DNA of 64,000 nt from Roseibium aggregatum (GTDB lineage: Bacteria; Pseudomonadota; Alphaproteobacteria; Rhizobiales; Stappiaceae): NCBI RefSeq assembly GCF_014692675.1, contig NZ_JABFCZ010000016.1, positions 85,789 to 149,788 on the forward strand, read 5' to 3'. Position numbers and translations under genes: made by a program. Below are positions 1 to 8,579 of the stretch, piece by piece. Below the pieces are notes generated by a model. The model was not told where the DNA came from. It searched no databases and worked only from the letters and a program-made list of their open reading frames with translations. Each line of letters starts with the position of its first letter. Within the stretch, counting starts at the first letter, position 1.

Positions 1-532
1 CATGGGGAAACACGTCCGAATAGGCGAAATCGGCAAGGCCTTCCGGGACGCCGAGCGCGATCCGGTGGGCGGCATAATCGGCTTCTGCAAAACCGCCGGC
101 CTCAAGTGCCGGTTTGACGGCCTCGGGCTCGCCGATGACACGCCAGCCGAGGGCGGCCAGCCGGGGGTCTTCGGCCCGAACGCCGGGCAGATCTTTCGGC
201 GGCGCGCCGTTCCAGCAGGCGAAGACGCCAAGGTCCGAGCTTGCATCCACGACCTCGACCTTGGAGCGCAGCCTGTAGAAGGTGAGCCGCTTGGCAAGAT
301 CGGCCAACGTCTCTGCAGGCGTGTCCAGCAGATAACTGTCACCGTCCTTCAGGATCAGGAAATCGAACAGGATCTTGCCCTGCGGCGTCAGCAGCGCGCC
401 GTAGCCTGCTCCGCGGTTGTCGATCTCCTCCATATCGGCGGTGATCAGATTCTGCAGGAAATGATGGGCGTCGGGGCCGGAGACACGGATCACGCCGCGG
501 TTCGGCAGGATGGCAAACTGCGGTTTCGTCAT
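1..532 (-). CDS. ygfZ: YgfZ/GcvT-like folate-binding protein (C-terminus outside window)
   Basis: Reads leftward from an ATG at 530-532 and runs off the window edge after 177 codons. The N-terminus begins MTKPQFAILPNRGVIRVSG and continues with a segment typical of the GcvT-like fold of YgfZ proteins (FLQNLITADM near residue 26, then LLTPQGKILFDFLI). YgfZ uses tetrahydrofolate and helps assemble or repair certain Fe-S enzymes. The Cys-containing YgfZ signature lies in the missing C-terminal half, so it cannot be checked. The gene is divergent from the dihydroorotase-like gene with about 160 bp between starts, a pairing often seen in Hyphomicrobiales. Confidence 0.85.
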   Translation of the reverse strand, partial: MTKPQFAILPNRGVIRVSGPDAHHFLQNLITADMEEIDNRGAGYGALLTPQGKILFDFLILKDGDSYLLDTPAETLADLAKRLTFYRLRSKVEVVDASSDLGVFACWNGAPPKDLPGVRAEDPRLAALGWRVIGEPEAVKPALEAGGFAEADYAAHRIALGVPEGLADFAYSDVFPH

Positions 533-693
533 CGGGCGGCGTCCTGTCTGAAAATCTCTATCTCTAATGGGAGATAGTCGCCGGAACGAAACTGGGCAAG
601 ACCGGAAAAGCGGTCTGTCCAACACTGGTCCTTGGCCGTTCAAGCGCGTATAAGCCCGGTCAGAACATGTTGGCTGCTTCAGGAGACCCGAAA

Positions 694-2028
694 TTGACCG
701 AGACCTATGACCTGATCCTCAAGGGCGGAACCGTGGTCAATCAGGACGGCGAGGGCGTTCGCGATGTCGCCATCCGCGGTAACCGGATCGCCGGTCTCGG
801 GAGTTTCGACAAGGCGCAGGCGGGCGAGACCGTCGATTGCACCGGCCTTCACATCCTGCCCGGCGTGATCGACAGCCAGGTGCATTTCCGCGAGCCGGGA
901 CTGGATCACAAGGAAGACCTGGAATCGGGATCGCGCGCGGCCGTCATGGGCGGGGTCACGGCGGTCTTCGAGATGCCGAACACCAATCCGCTGACGATCA
1001 CCGAGGCGGCGCTCGCCGACAAGGTGAAGCGCGGCCATCACCGCATGCATTGCGATTTCGCCTTCTGGGTCGGCGGCACGCGGGAAAATGTCGACGAGAT
1101 CCCGGATCTGGAGCGCCTGCCGGGTGCGGCCGGCATCAAGATGTTCATGGGATCCTCGACCGGCGATCTTCTGGTGGAAGACGATGCCGGCGTTCGTGCG
1201 GTCCTTGCCAAGACCCGCCGGCGCACGGCGTTTCATTCCGAGGACGAATACCGGCTGCGCGACCGCATGGGCCTGCGGGTGGAAAACGATCCGACCTCCC
1301 ATCCGGTCTGGCGCGACGAGATTGCGGCTCTCCAGTGCACCCAGCGTCTGGTCCGGATCGCCCGCGAGGTCGGTGCGAAGATCCACATCCTGCATCTGTC
1401 CACGGCGGAAGAGGTCGACTTCCTGATCGACCACAAGGACATCGCCTCGATCGAGGTGACGCCGCATCACCTCACCCTGACCGACGAGGCCTACAAGACC
1501 CTCGGCACGCTGGTACAGATGAACCCGCCGGTTCGCGCAGCGCGCCACGGGGAACGCCTGTGGTGGGGCCTGGAGCAGGGCATTCTGGACATCTTCGGCT
1601 CCGACCACGCGCCGCATCTTCTGGAAGAAAAGCAGAAGCCCTATCCCGCGTCGCCGTCGGGCATGACCGGTGTGCAGACGCTGGTGCCGATCATGCTCGA
1701 TCATGTGAATGCGGGGCGCCTGAGCCTTACCCGGTTCGTGGACATGACGAGCGCCGGGCCGGCGCGCCTGTTCCAGACGGCGCTCAAGGGCCGGATCGCT
1801 GTCGGCTATGATGCCGACTTCACCATCGTCGACATGAAGAAGCGCGAAACCATCCGCAATGAATGGACCGCCTCCAAATGCGGCTGGACGCCCTATGACG
1901 GCAAGGAGGTTACCGGCTGGCCGGTCGGAACCTTCGTGCGCGGTACGAAGGTCATGTGGGACGGTGACCTGACCACGCCGTCAACCGGCGAAGCCGTTCT
2001 CTTCCAGGACGGGCTGCCGCGCGGCTGA
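694..2028 (+). CDS. pyrC: Dihydroorotase-family amidohydrolase
   Basis: Class I dihydroorotase-like protein of 444 residues. Dihydroorotases close carbamoyl-aspartate to dihydroorotate in pyrimidine synthesis. The start is taken as TTG 694 because AGGAG at 681-685 lies eight bases upstream; an ATG at 667 in the same frame lacks a good ribosome binding site. Visible landmarks are the metal/substrate strand DSQVHFREPG (residues 60-69), a candidate carboxylated lysine in GIKMFMGSS, HILHLS, TPHHL and the GSDHAPH strand with the catalytic Asp. The first His of the usual HxH pair is Gln (Q62). This may be a lineage variant or a different cyclic amidohydrolase, so the exact substrate is less certain than the family. 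Confidence 0.82.
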   Translation: MTETYDLILKGGTVVNQDGEGVRDVAIRGNRIAGLGSFDKAQAGETVDCTGLHILPGVIDSQVHFREPGLDHKEDLESGSRAAVMGGVTAVFEMPNTNPLTITEAALADKVKRGHHRMHCDFAFWVGGTRENVDEIPDLERLPGAAGIKMFMGSSTGDLLVEDDAGVRAVLAKTRRRTAFHSEDEYRLRDRMGLRVENDPTSHPVWRDEIAALQCTQRLVRIAREVGAKIHILHLSTAEEVDFLIDHKDIASIEVTPHHLTLTDEAYKTLGTLVQMNPPVRAARHGERLWWGLEQGILDIFGSDHAPHLLEEKQKPYPASPSGMTGVQTLVPIMLDHVNAGRLSLTRFVDMTSAGPARLFQTALKGRIAVGYDADFTIVDMKKRETIRNEWTASKCGWTPYDGKEVTGWPVGTFVRGTKVMWDGDLTTPSTGEAVLFQDGLPRG

Positions 2029-2265
2029 TACGGCGGCCGGGGTTTCGGAACGGGACGAAAGGGCCGGGTGCCGGCCCCACCGGACCGCATTCCAGATTTT
2101 CTCGTGCACCAGGTAGAACACGAAACCGGATGCCGAGGCGCTTATCGCGATCGACAGCGCGCCGGTGAGCGATCCGGTTTGCGGATAGCTCAGCGCGGTC
2201 ATGGTCAGGATGCCGAGCCCCTGCCATGTGGCGGCCTTAACGACCGTGCGCACCATCGTTTCCAT
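1981..2265 (-). CDS. DUF2061 small membrane protein
   Basis: A 94-residue protein starting METMVRTVVKAATWQ, with two hydrophobic stretches (roughly residues 15-30 and 34-52) and the KIWNAVRWG segment typical of DUF2061 proteins. Function unknown; it should sit in the inner membrane. Its 3' end overlaps the end of the convergent dihydroorotase-like gene by 48 bp. Longer reading is open upstream on this strand, but the ATG at 2263-2265 is the one that gives the family's normal N-terminus. The C-terminal 35 residues are polar and look lineage-specific. Confidence 0.72.
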   Translation of the reverse strand: METMVRTVVKAATWQGLGILTMTALSYPQTGSLTGALSIAISASASGFVFYLVHEKIWNAVRWGRHPALSSRSETPAAVSAARQPVLEENGFAG

Positions 2266-2403
2266 CGCGTGTCGAGTCCCTTGCCTGATCTGCATCGATG
2301 CACAGAGGAATAACCGCGCGAGCCCAACCACGGGAATTCTGAACATTCGCAACATATTATCTCTTCTGTTGAAATTTATCTCCACTTGGTGAAAAATATC
2401 ATC

Positions 2404-3240
2404 ATGGACAAGAGGCAGCGTGCGGAGACCTTCCGGCAACGGCTCGAGGAAGGCATGACGAGGCGGGACATGAGCCGCAGCGCGCTCGCGCGCGCCTGCG
2501 GTGTTGACCGCTCGACCATCGCCCAGTTGCTGGCCGAAGGCGAGGGACGCCTGCCGAACGCGCACCTGGCAGCCGAATGCGCCTCCGCGCTGTCGGTCAG
2601 TGCCGACTGGCTGCTGGGCCTGACCGAGCGCAGCGAGACGACGGCGGATCTTCTGGAATCCTCCTTCCGTATCACGGACGCCGAACGCACCTTCGCGGAC
2701 ACGCGGATCGACGAATGGCACCGCGAAGCGGCCGGTTACAAGATCCGCCATGTTCCCGCGACCCTGCCGGATATCCTGAAGACGAACGCGGTTTTCGAGT
2801 TCGAATACGCCGCCTTCCGGGACAAGACGCCCGAACAGGCGATCTCCTCCATGCGCGACAAGTCGGAATGGCTGCGCCGGCCGGGATCCGACTACGAGAT
2901 CTGCTGTTCACGGGAATTGATGGAATCCCTGGCCCGCGGCGAGGGCTACTGGCGCGGTCTTCCGGAGGCGGCGCGCAAGGAGCAGATTGAGCATATCGCC
3001 CGCTATTGCCGCGACAATTACCCCTCGCTCCGGCTCTATCTTTATGACACCAAGGTGGTGTTCTCCGCGCCCCTCACGATCTTCGGACCGCTGCTGGCCG
3101 TCGTTTATATCGGCAAGCACTATCTGATTTTCCGGGAAACCCGCCAGATCCGGGCCCTGACCGATCATTTTGACCAGCTGGTCCGGGATTCCGACACCGA
3201 CGCCAGATCGGTCGCGGATATCGTGGAAGCAATGATCTGA
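2404..3240 (+). CDS. XRE-type helix-turn-helix regulator with uncharacterised C-terminal domain
   Basis: A 278-residue protein. The N-terminal 60 residues form an XRE/Cro-like helix-turn-helix (SRSALARACGVDRSTIAQLL, then SVSADWLLGL, the usual tail of the fold). The remaining 200 residues are not recognised. They contain two short hydrophobic strands (TIFGPLLAVVYIGKHYLIF) and may be a ligand-sensing domain. No strong ribosome binding site is visible, so ATG 2404 is chosen over TTG 2386 and GTG 2389 in the same frame. The gene stands alone, with DUF2061 divergent on the left and the MITE-like element on the right. The target is unknown. Confidence 0.75.
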   Translation: MDKRQRAETFRQRLEEGMTRRDMSRSALARACGVDRSTIAQLLAEGEGRLPNAHLAAECASALSVSADWLLGLTERSETTADLLESSFRITDAERTFADTRIDEWHREAAGYKIRHVPATLPDILKTNAVFEFEYAAFRDKTPEQAISSMRDKSEWLRRPGSDYEICCSRELMESLARGEGYWRGLPEAARKEQIEHIARYCRDNYPSLRLYLYDTKVVFSAPLTIFGPLLAVVYIGKHYLIFRETRQIRALTDHFDQLVRDSDTDARSVADIVEAMI

Positions 3241-3391
3241 GCCGGTAAGAGGCTTAATAGTGTTGCTTTGCGGGCACGCCTGACGAGCGGATTGCCATTT
3301 CCGAGCCAAAACAAACAGCTGTGATGTTTATTACAGTTTCCCATGCGGCATTATGGGAGGCTTGGATCAGGACGAGGTTTGCTCACGAATT

Positions 3392-3658
3392 TAGGTCGTA
3401 AACTCATAAATGAGGCTGGAATGGCACCGCAACGGCAAAGAGCTGCAAGGAGAGACGCGAGAAGCGGGCTTTATGCCCGGTTGAGCGGTTCGACGCAGCA
3501 GATCTAAGCCGTTTCGGCGTCCCTTCGGGATATGGCCGATTTGCCCGGCTACAGCGTTGCAAGTTCTGGAAAACCGGACGGTTTCCTGCGAACTTGCGCC
3601 TTGTATCCGAACAAATCGGCTCATACCATTTCAGTCTCATTTATGAGTTTACGACCTA
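3392..3658. mobile_element. MITE-like element, 263 bp, with TA target duplication
   Basis: The stretch 3241-3746 has no convincing gene. Inside it, 3394-3656 is bounded by inverted repeats: the outer 21 bases (GGTCGTAAACTCATAAATGAG and its complement) match perfectly, and matching continues to about 35 bp with three mismatches. Both ends are flanked by the dinucleotide TA (3392-3393 and 3657-3658), as expected for IS630/Tc1-like or some IS5-like transposition. No transposase is encoded, so it would have moved in trans. The 77-codon reading frame on the minus strand lies wholly within the element and is taken as chance. Confidence 0.8.
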
Positions 3659-3746
3659 ATAACCTTATCTCATAACGTAAAATACACACGTCGCCTTTAA
3701 AAGTTCGTTCGGGCTTTTAAGAGTTTTGCGTAAGAGGGCTCAAGGG

Positions 3747-4982
3747 ATGATTGGTTTTGTAAAATCATTTGCCGCAGACCGCGCGACTGCGCGTATTGCA
3801 GGCTTGGCCACCGCAGCGTTGATGGCCGTTTCGATTTCAGGTGCGGCACTGGCGCGTGACGCGGAGGCCGCCAAACCGGCCGAAGCAACCGATGCCGATG
3901 CGCCGCTTCAGATGCTCGTGTCGCTGAAGGACCAGAAGATCAGGGTCTATCGCGGGACGGAGCTGATCCGCACGGCGCCGGTTTCCTCCGGCCGTGCCGG
4001 CCGCAGTACGCCCTCCGGCGTGTTTTCGATCCTGGAAAAGCGGCGCAAGCATTTTTCCAATCTCTATAACAGCGCGCCGATGCCCTACATGCAGCGGCTG
4101 ACCTGGTCGGGCGTTGCGATGCATCAGGGCCACCTGCCGGGTTATCCGGCGTCTCATGGCTGCATCCGCCTGCCGCGTGACTTCGCCAAGGACCTGTTCG
4201 GCATGACCGAACGCGGCCTCCACGTGGTGGTGACCAAGGAGACGGCGGAGCCGGAACCGATCCGCCACGCCGTTCTGCCGCAGCCCATGCAGGTGGGCAC
4301 CCCGGTCGCGAGCCTGTCGTCTGGAACCATTGCAGCCGATCCGGCGCTCCGCGGCACGGTCGCCGCAACCGATGCGGATGCGGAACTGGCAACGCTCACT
4401 CCGGAAAATCCGGATTTCGACAAGCCGCTTCGCATGATCATCACTCCGAACCAGGAACCGAATGCGAACAAGACGCTGCAGAGCCTCTTGAACAAGATGG
4501 GCTTTGACGCCGGTCCGGTCGACGGTGTGATCGGCCGCAAGACCCGCGCAGCCATCAGCCTGTTCCAGGAAGGCGCGGATCTGCCGGTGACCGGACAGGT
4601 GACCACGGCGCTCGTCAACCGGGTGTACAAGGATGCCGGCTATGAAAAGGGTCAGAACGCGACCCTGCGCATCCGCCGCAGCTTCAAGGACATCTACGAA
4701 GCTCCGGTCACGCTCAAGGATCCGAATGAAAAGATCGGGACTTTCGTCTTCACCGCACTCGACTTCAAGCAGGGCGATGCCCATGTCGACTGGATGGTGG
4801 TGCCTGCGGAAGGCGAGCAGTACGGCACGCCGACGGAAATCCTGAACCGGGTGGTTCTGTCGGACAAGGTCCGCCGTGACCTGTCCACCATGCTGACCCC
4901 GGGCTCGTCCCTGATCGTGACGGACCGGTCCTTCGCCCGCAACACGGGTCTCGGTACGGACTTCGTCGTCGTCACCAAGTAA
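3747..4982 (+). CDS. L,D-transpeptidase (YkuD) with peptidoglycan-binding domain
   Basis: A 411-residue exported protein that would cross-link peptidoglycan or attach proteins to it. Residues 1-30 look like a signal peptide (LATAALMAVSISGAALA). The YkuD catalytic domain follows, with the signature SHGCIRLP at residues 136-143; Cys139 is the expected nucleophile and His137 its partner. Around residues 245-300 is a PG_binding_1-type repeat (LLNKMGFDAGPVDGVIGRKT). The C-terminal region is lineage-specific. ATG 3747 is preferred over TTG 3726 because AGAGGG precedes it at 3733-3738. It is a single-gene unit ending in a strong terminator. Confidence 0.88.
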   Translation: MIGFVKSFAADRATARIAGLATAALMAVSISGAALARDAEAAKPAEATDADAPLQMLVSLKDQKIRVYRGTELIRTAPVSSGRAGRSTPSGVFSILEKRRKHFSNLYNSAPMPYMQRLTWSGVAMHQGHLPGYPASHGCIRLPRDFAKDLFGMTERGLHVVVTKETAEPEPIRHAVLPQPMQVGTPVASLSSGTIAADPALRGTVAATDADAELATLTPENPDFDKPLRMIITPNQEPNANKTLQSLLNKMGFDAGPVDGVIGRKTRAAISLFQEGADLPVTGQVTTALVNRVYKDAGYEKGQNATLRIRRSFKDIYEAPVTLKDPNEKIGTFVFTALDFKQGDAHVDWMVVPAEGEQYGTPTEILNRVVLSDKVRRDLSTMLTPGSSLIVTDRSFARNTGLGTDFVVVTK

Positions 4983-5001
4983 GCGAACTTCCTTTCGAGT
5001 G

Positions 5002-5032
5002 AAAAAGGCCGCCCGTCAAAGGCGGCCTTTTT
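5002..5032 (+). terminator. Rho-independent terminator after the L,D-transpeptidase gene
   Basis: AAAAAGGCCGCC, a short loop, and GGCGGCCTTTTT form a GC-rich hairpin ending in five T residues, 19 bases after the stop codon. It is symmetric enough to work in both directions. Confidence 0.85.
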
Positions 5033-5058
5033 GCTGTTTGGCGATCGAAATCGCCGCA

Positions 5059-5076
5059 GCGTCACCAAACTGTCGT
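5059..5076 (+). promoter_or_regulatory. Candidate Pho box upstream of btaAB
   Basis: Two seven-base half-sites, GCGTCAC and CTGTCGT, are spaced 11 bases apart as in PhoB sites (consensus CTGTCAT-N4-CTGTCAT); together they match about 11 of 14 positions. A weaker third half-site, CTCCCGT, follows at the same period (5081-5087). The site is 56 bp before the btaA start. btaAB are PhoB-dependent in related bacteria, which makes the match meaningful, but the site itself is only moderately good. Confidence 0.55.
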
Positions 5077-5131
5077 CTCTCTCCCGTATCGCATCGTGAC
5101 TTTTAAAACGTGCGCCGAATCGGAGAGAACG

Positions 5132-6406
5132 ATGACGCCCAGTCCGCGTGCAGACACCCTCAGTGCCTCCAAGGCCCGGTTGAAGAATGCCGTTCACAGG
5201 TCCGAAGCGGCGTCCCGCGACGGTATCCTGGAACGCCTGTTCACCTTCGCCTTCAAGGGCCTCGTCTATCCGCAGATCTGGGAAGATCCGGACGTCGACA
5301 TGGAGGCGCTGAAGCTGACGCCGCAGTCGCGCATGGTGACGATCGCTTCCGGCGGCTGCAACGTGATGTCCTACCTGACGGCGGATCCGGCGGAAATCAC
5401 CGCTGTCGATCTCAACCGGGCGCATGTGGCGCTCGGCCGGCTGAAACTGCTGGCGGCCCAACGCCTGCCGAACTACGACAGTTTCTACCGGTTCTTCGGC
5501 GAGGCTGACGAAAAGGCGAATATCGCCGCTTATAATCGGTTCCTCCGCGACGAACTTGACGACGACTCCCGGGCCTACTGGGAAGGACGGGATCTGGTCG
5601 GCTGGGGCCGCAAGCGGATCACGCTGTTTTCCCGCGACCTCTATCATCATGGGCTGCTCGGCTATTTCATCGGCATCGGCCATTTTATCGCCAAGCGCTA
5701 TGGCATCGATCCGAGGCATTTCCTGAAAGCCCGTTCGATCGACGAACAGCGCAGCTATTTCGAGACGGCTCTTGCCCCGCTGTTCGACAAGCGCCTGGTG
5801 CGCTGGGCGACGTCGAAGAAGATGTCGCTTTACGGTCTCGGCATTCCGCCGGCGCAATATGACGCCCTGGTTTCGGCAAGCGCGGAAGGCAACATGTCGG
5901 AGGTCTTGAAGGGACGCCTGAAGAAGCTCGCCTGCGATTTTTCCATCCAGGATAACTATTTCGCCTGGCAGGCCTTCAGCCGCGGTTACGCCCCTCAATC
6001 CGGCGAGTCGACCGGAGAATCCGGTCCCTTGCCGCCCTATCTGAAGCGGGAACATTTCGAGGATATCCGTCAGCGGGCCGACCGCGTCCGCGTTCTCAAC
6101 CGCAATTTCACCGAGCACCTGCACGGCGAAGCTGACGACAGTCTCGACGCCTATGTCCTGCTCGACGCCCAGGACTGGATGACCGATGCCCAGCTCAACG
6201 CGCTGTGGAGCGAAATCACCCGGACCGCGCGCCCGGGCGCGCGGGTGATCTTCCGCACCGCCGCCGAGCCGACGCTGCTGCCCGGCCGGGTCGCGGACGA
6301 GACCCTCGACCGCTGGACCTATGAGGAAGCAGAAAGCCTGCGGCTCGGGCGGAAGGACCGGTCGTCGATCTATGGCGGGTTCCATCTGTATGTCTTTAAC
6401 GGATAA
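5132..6406 (+). CDS. btaA: BtaA: S-adenosylmethionine:diacylglycerol 3-amino-3-carboxypropyltransferase
   Basis: A 424-residue protein of the DUF3419/BtaA family. It transfers the homoserine moiety of S-adenosylmethionine to diacylglycerol, the first step to the betaine lipid DGTS. Recognisable blocks are LVYPQIWEDPDVDMEAL near residue 40, a Rossmann SAM-binding segment (IASGGCNVMSYL) followed by ITAVDLNRAH, and a C-terminal block with LLDAQDWM. ATG 5132 is preceded by GGAGAG; a GTG at 5096 in frame lacks this. The gene overlaps btaB by 17 bp, so the two are co-translated. Phosphate starvation is the expected inducer. Confidence 0.9.
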   Translation: MTPSPRADTLSASKARLKNAVHRSEAASRDGILERLFTFAFKGLVYPQIWEDPDVDMEALKLTPQSRMVTIASGGCNVMSYLTADPAEITAVDLNRAHVALGRLKLLAAQRLPNYDSFYRFFGEADEKANIAAYNRFLRDELDDDSRAYWEGRDLVGWGRKRITLFSRDLYHHGLLGYFIGIGHFIAKRYGIDPRHFLKARSIDEQRSYFETALAPLFDKRLVRWATSKKMSLYGLGIPPAQYDALVSASAEGNMSEVLKGRLKKLACDFSIQDNYFAWQAFSRGYAPQSGESTGESGPLPPYLKREHFEDIRQRADRVRVLNRNFTEHLHGEADDSLDAYVLLDAQDWMTDAQLNALWSEITRTARPGARVIFRTAAEPTLLPGRVADETLDRWTYEEAESLRLGRKDRSSIYGGFHLYVFNG

Positions 6407-7088
6407 ATCGCCGGCGGCGACCGCGGAAACGGCGCGGCTGATGGATGCGGTCTACCGCAACCAGCGCCATTTCTACGATCTGACCCGGAAATATTACCTT
6501 CTCGGGCGCGACCGTCTGATCGACCGCCTTCAGTTGCCCCGGGGCGCCACCGTGCTGGAACTGGGCTGCGGCACCGGCCGCAACCTGATCGCGGCGGCGA
6601 AACGCTACCCGGACGCCCGTTATTTCGGGGTGGACATTTCCGAACAAATGCTTGAGACCGCAAGGCACAACATTGCCCGTGCAGGCCTCAGCGACCGGAT
6701 CACGCTCCGCCAGGGCGACGCCTCCGACCCGGCTGCGGCCGACGGTTTCGGTCCCGATGCCTTCGACCGGGTCATCTATTCCTATACCCTGTCGATGATC
6801 CCGGTCTGGCGCGAGGCGCTCAAAGCCGGCATGGCCCGGCTTGCTCCGCACGGGCGCCTTTCGGTGGTCGATTTCGGCCAGCAGCAGCGGCTGCCGGGCC
6901 TCTTCAAAAAGCTTTTGTTCCTGTGGCTAGCGAAGTTTCACGTCAGCCCGCGCGCGGACCTGCAGCGGGAACTCGAACAGCTGTCCGAAGCATACGGAGC
7001 TGGACTGGAGGCCTCGGGCCTATACCGCGGATACGCCTTCTACGCGGAAATCAGCCGGCCGGCCGGCTACTCGCCCGCGACAAAGTAG
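6390..7088 (+). CDS. btaB: BtaB: diacylglyceryl-homoserine N-methyltransferase
   Basis: A 232-residue class I methyltransferase that trimethylates diacylglyceryl-homoserine to DGTS. The N-terminal YRNQRHFYDLTRKYYLLGRD segment is characteristic of BtaB, and motif I is VLELGCGTGRN around residue 53, followed by GVDISEQML. ATG 6390 lies inside the end of btaA. The 3' end overlaps the convergent gene at 7067 by 22 bp. Position after btaA makes the assignment firm; on sequence alone it could only be called a SAM methyltransferase. Confidence 0.88.
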   Translation: MSLTDKSPAATAETARLMDAVYRNQRHFYDLTRKYYLLGRDRLIDRLQLPRGATVLELGCGTGRNLIAAAKRYPDARYFGVDISEQMLETARHNIARAGLSDRITLRQGDASDPAAADGFGPDAFDRVIYSYTLSMIPVWREALKAGMARLAPHGRLSVVDFGQQQRLPGLFKKLLFLWLAKFHVSPRADLQRELEQLSEAYGAGLEASGLYRGYAFYAEISRPAGYSPATK

Positions 7089-7768
7089 TGCAGGGTTCCG
7101 TCCTTGCCGATCCCGACCCGGTAGAACAGCCAGACCCCATAGTCTTCCATTTCCGCGAAGTCGGCGGAGGTGATCAGCCGGTACATCTCGACCTTCTGCT
7201 GTGGCGTCAGGCGGTTCAGCGGATAGCGGGCGAAATAGGGCCAGATATACATTTCCTGAGGCGTGCCCACATCCACATGAACGAAGCCGGCCGACAGCGT
7301 GTCCGCGAGAATGCCCAGGATTTCCAGTCCGTCAGGGTCGCCGGAGTTTTCCTTCAGGAATTCGATCGGATCGCCGATTTCCGTCAGCGACAGGGTCGGC
7401 GGCATCTCGTTGCTTTCCAGGACCATGCGCAGGCGGTTGAAATCGGCTCCCAGGGCGGCTTCCAGCAATTGGGCATGCATGCGGGCCACCGGCGGTGGCA
7501 ACCGGCCGAGATCATAAAGGACTTCGGGCAATTCTGCCTGATCCTGGCCTGCAGGAGCGCCGGATTCGGCTGCCGGCTCCGTGTCATCGGGAGCGGACTG
7601 GGTCACGGAAGGAACGTCGCCCGCCGGGATATCCGGTCCACCCGGTGCTTGCGCCGGGTTGACGGTAATCGTATCCGTTTTGACGGTTTTCGCGCTGGCC
7701 GCATGGGGCAGGCCGATCGCAAGGGCAAGACCTGCAACGGCCAGCAAACATCTCAAGCGGACAATCAC
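7067..7768 (-). CDS. Exported conserved hypothetical protein
   Basis: Not recognised as a named family. The 233-residue product begins at GTG 7768 with GAGGGAG a few bases upstream, and has a clear signal peptide (LAVAGLALAIGLPHAASA, cut near residue 28). Then comes a low-complexity acidic/Pro/Ala linker (about residues 30-75) and a compact domain of about 150 residues with LPEVLYDLGRLPPPVARMH and the ending YRVGIGKDGTLHYFVAGE. The linker plus globular domain suggests a periplasmic or lipid-surface protein. Convergent with btaAB and divergent from the LysE-type gene. Confidence 0.7.
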   Translation of the reverse strand: MIVRLRCLLAVAGLALAIGLPHAASAKTVKTDTITVNPAQAPGGPDIPAGDVPSVTQSAPDDTEPAAESGAPAGQDQAELPEVLYDLGRLPPPVARMHAQLLEAALGADFNRLRMVLESNEMPPTLSLTEIGDPIEFLKENSGDPDGLEILGILADTLSAGFVHVDVGTPQEMYIWPYFARYPLNRLTPQQKVEMYRLITSADFAEMEDYGVWLFYRVGIGKDGTLHYFVAGE

Positions 7769-7926
7769 GGCGCTTTCTCCCTCGGGTCGCGAATGACGCC
7801 TTTTCAATACACGCAAACGAACCCTGCTGACCACAGATATTCCCGCAGCGCACATCCATTCTTGTCATCCGCCCGTTGCGGCGGTATCGACAGGCAGGAC
7901 AAGCTTGCAGAAAAAGGGCCGGGGGT

Positions 7927-8565
7927 TTGAGTTTTCTGGAATTCGCCGTGATCGGAATTGTCATTGGCCTCATTACGACCGCCCCGGTCGGACCGGTCAA
8001 TATCATGGCGATCCAGCATGCCGCTCAAAGAGGTTTCCGCCAGGGGCTGTACGTCGGACTCGGGGCAGTCATTGCGGATTCGATTTATGCGGCGGCGGCC
8101 ATTTTCGGCGTTTCCGCAGTCACCCGGTTCGTCGAAGGCCAATTCGATCTGATCAAGACCGCCGGTGCGATCCTGCTCATTGTCTTCGGCCTGAAAATCA
8201 TGAACACCCATCCGCATCTGGACCGGGAGACCGGCGGCCGCGTCAAGGGAATCTGGGGCGAGGTCACGGCGGCGTTTTTCATGGTTCTCACGAACCCGGG
8301 CGTGGTGCTGGCCTATGTGGCAATTGTCGGCGGCCTGGGACACTGGCGTCCGCAACCCGGTGACCATTCCGGCGCATTGGCGATGGTTCTCGGAGTGGCG
8401 CTGGGAGCCTCCGCCTGGTGGGCGGCGCTTTCGGCGGTCGTGACCCGGTTTTCAGCAAGAATAGACGATCACTGGCTCGACCGGGCCAATCATATTGCCG
8501 GGTATATCCTGATCGCCTTCGGTCTCGTCATCGGCGCGGACCTGGTCTTCGACCTGTTCGGCTGA
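7927..8565 (+). CDS. LysE family translocator
   Basis: A 212-residue inner-membrane exporter of the LysE/RhtB superfamily (amino acids or related solutes). The first helix region carries the family pattern APVGPVNIMAIQHA followed by RGFRQGLYVGLG, and about six hydrophobic segments follow. The start is uncertain: TTG 7927 (after a G-rich stretch) gives the family's normal N-terminus, while an in-frame start at 7876 would add 17 basic residues. Substrate cannot be read from the sequence. It ends just before a bidirectional terminator. Confidence 0.82.
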   Translation: MSFLEFAVIGIVIGLITTAPVGPVNIMAIQHAAQRGFRQGLYVGLGAVIADSIYAAAAIFGVSAVTRFVEGQFDLIKTAGAILLIVFGLKIMNTHPHLDRETGGRVKGIWGEVTAAFFMVLTNPGVVLAYVAIVGGLGHWRPQPGDHSGALAMVLGVALGASAWWAALSAVVTRFSARIDDHWLDRANHIAGYILIAFGLVIGADLVFDLFG

Positions 8566-8579
8566 TGCTTTAAAAAAAC

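Noticed and set aside
3391..3624. 77- and 78-codon leftward frames inside the MITE-like element
   Set aside because: They end or begin in the inverted repeats, lack ribosome binding sites and look like no transposase.
4694..6385. 563-codon leftward open frame opposite the L,D-transpeptidase end and btaA
   Set aside because: Antisense to well-recognised genes and it crosses their terminator; composition is typical of a shadow frame.
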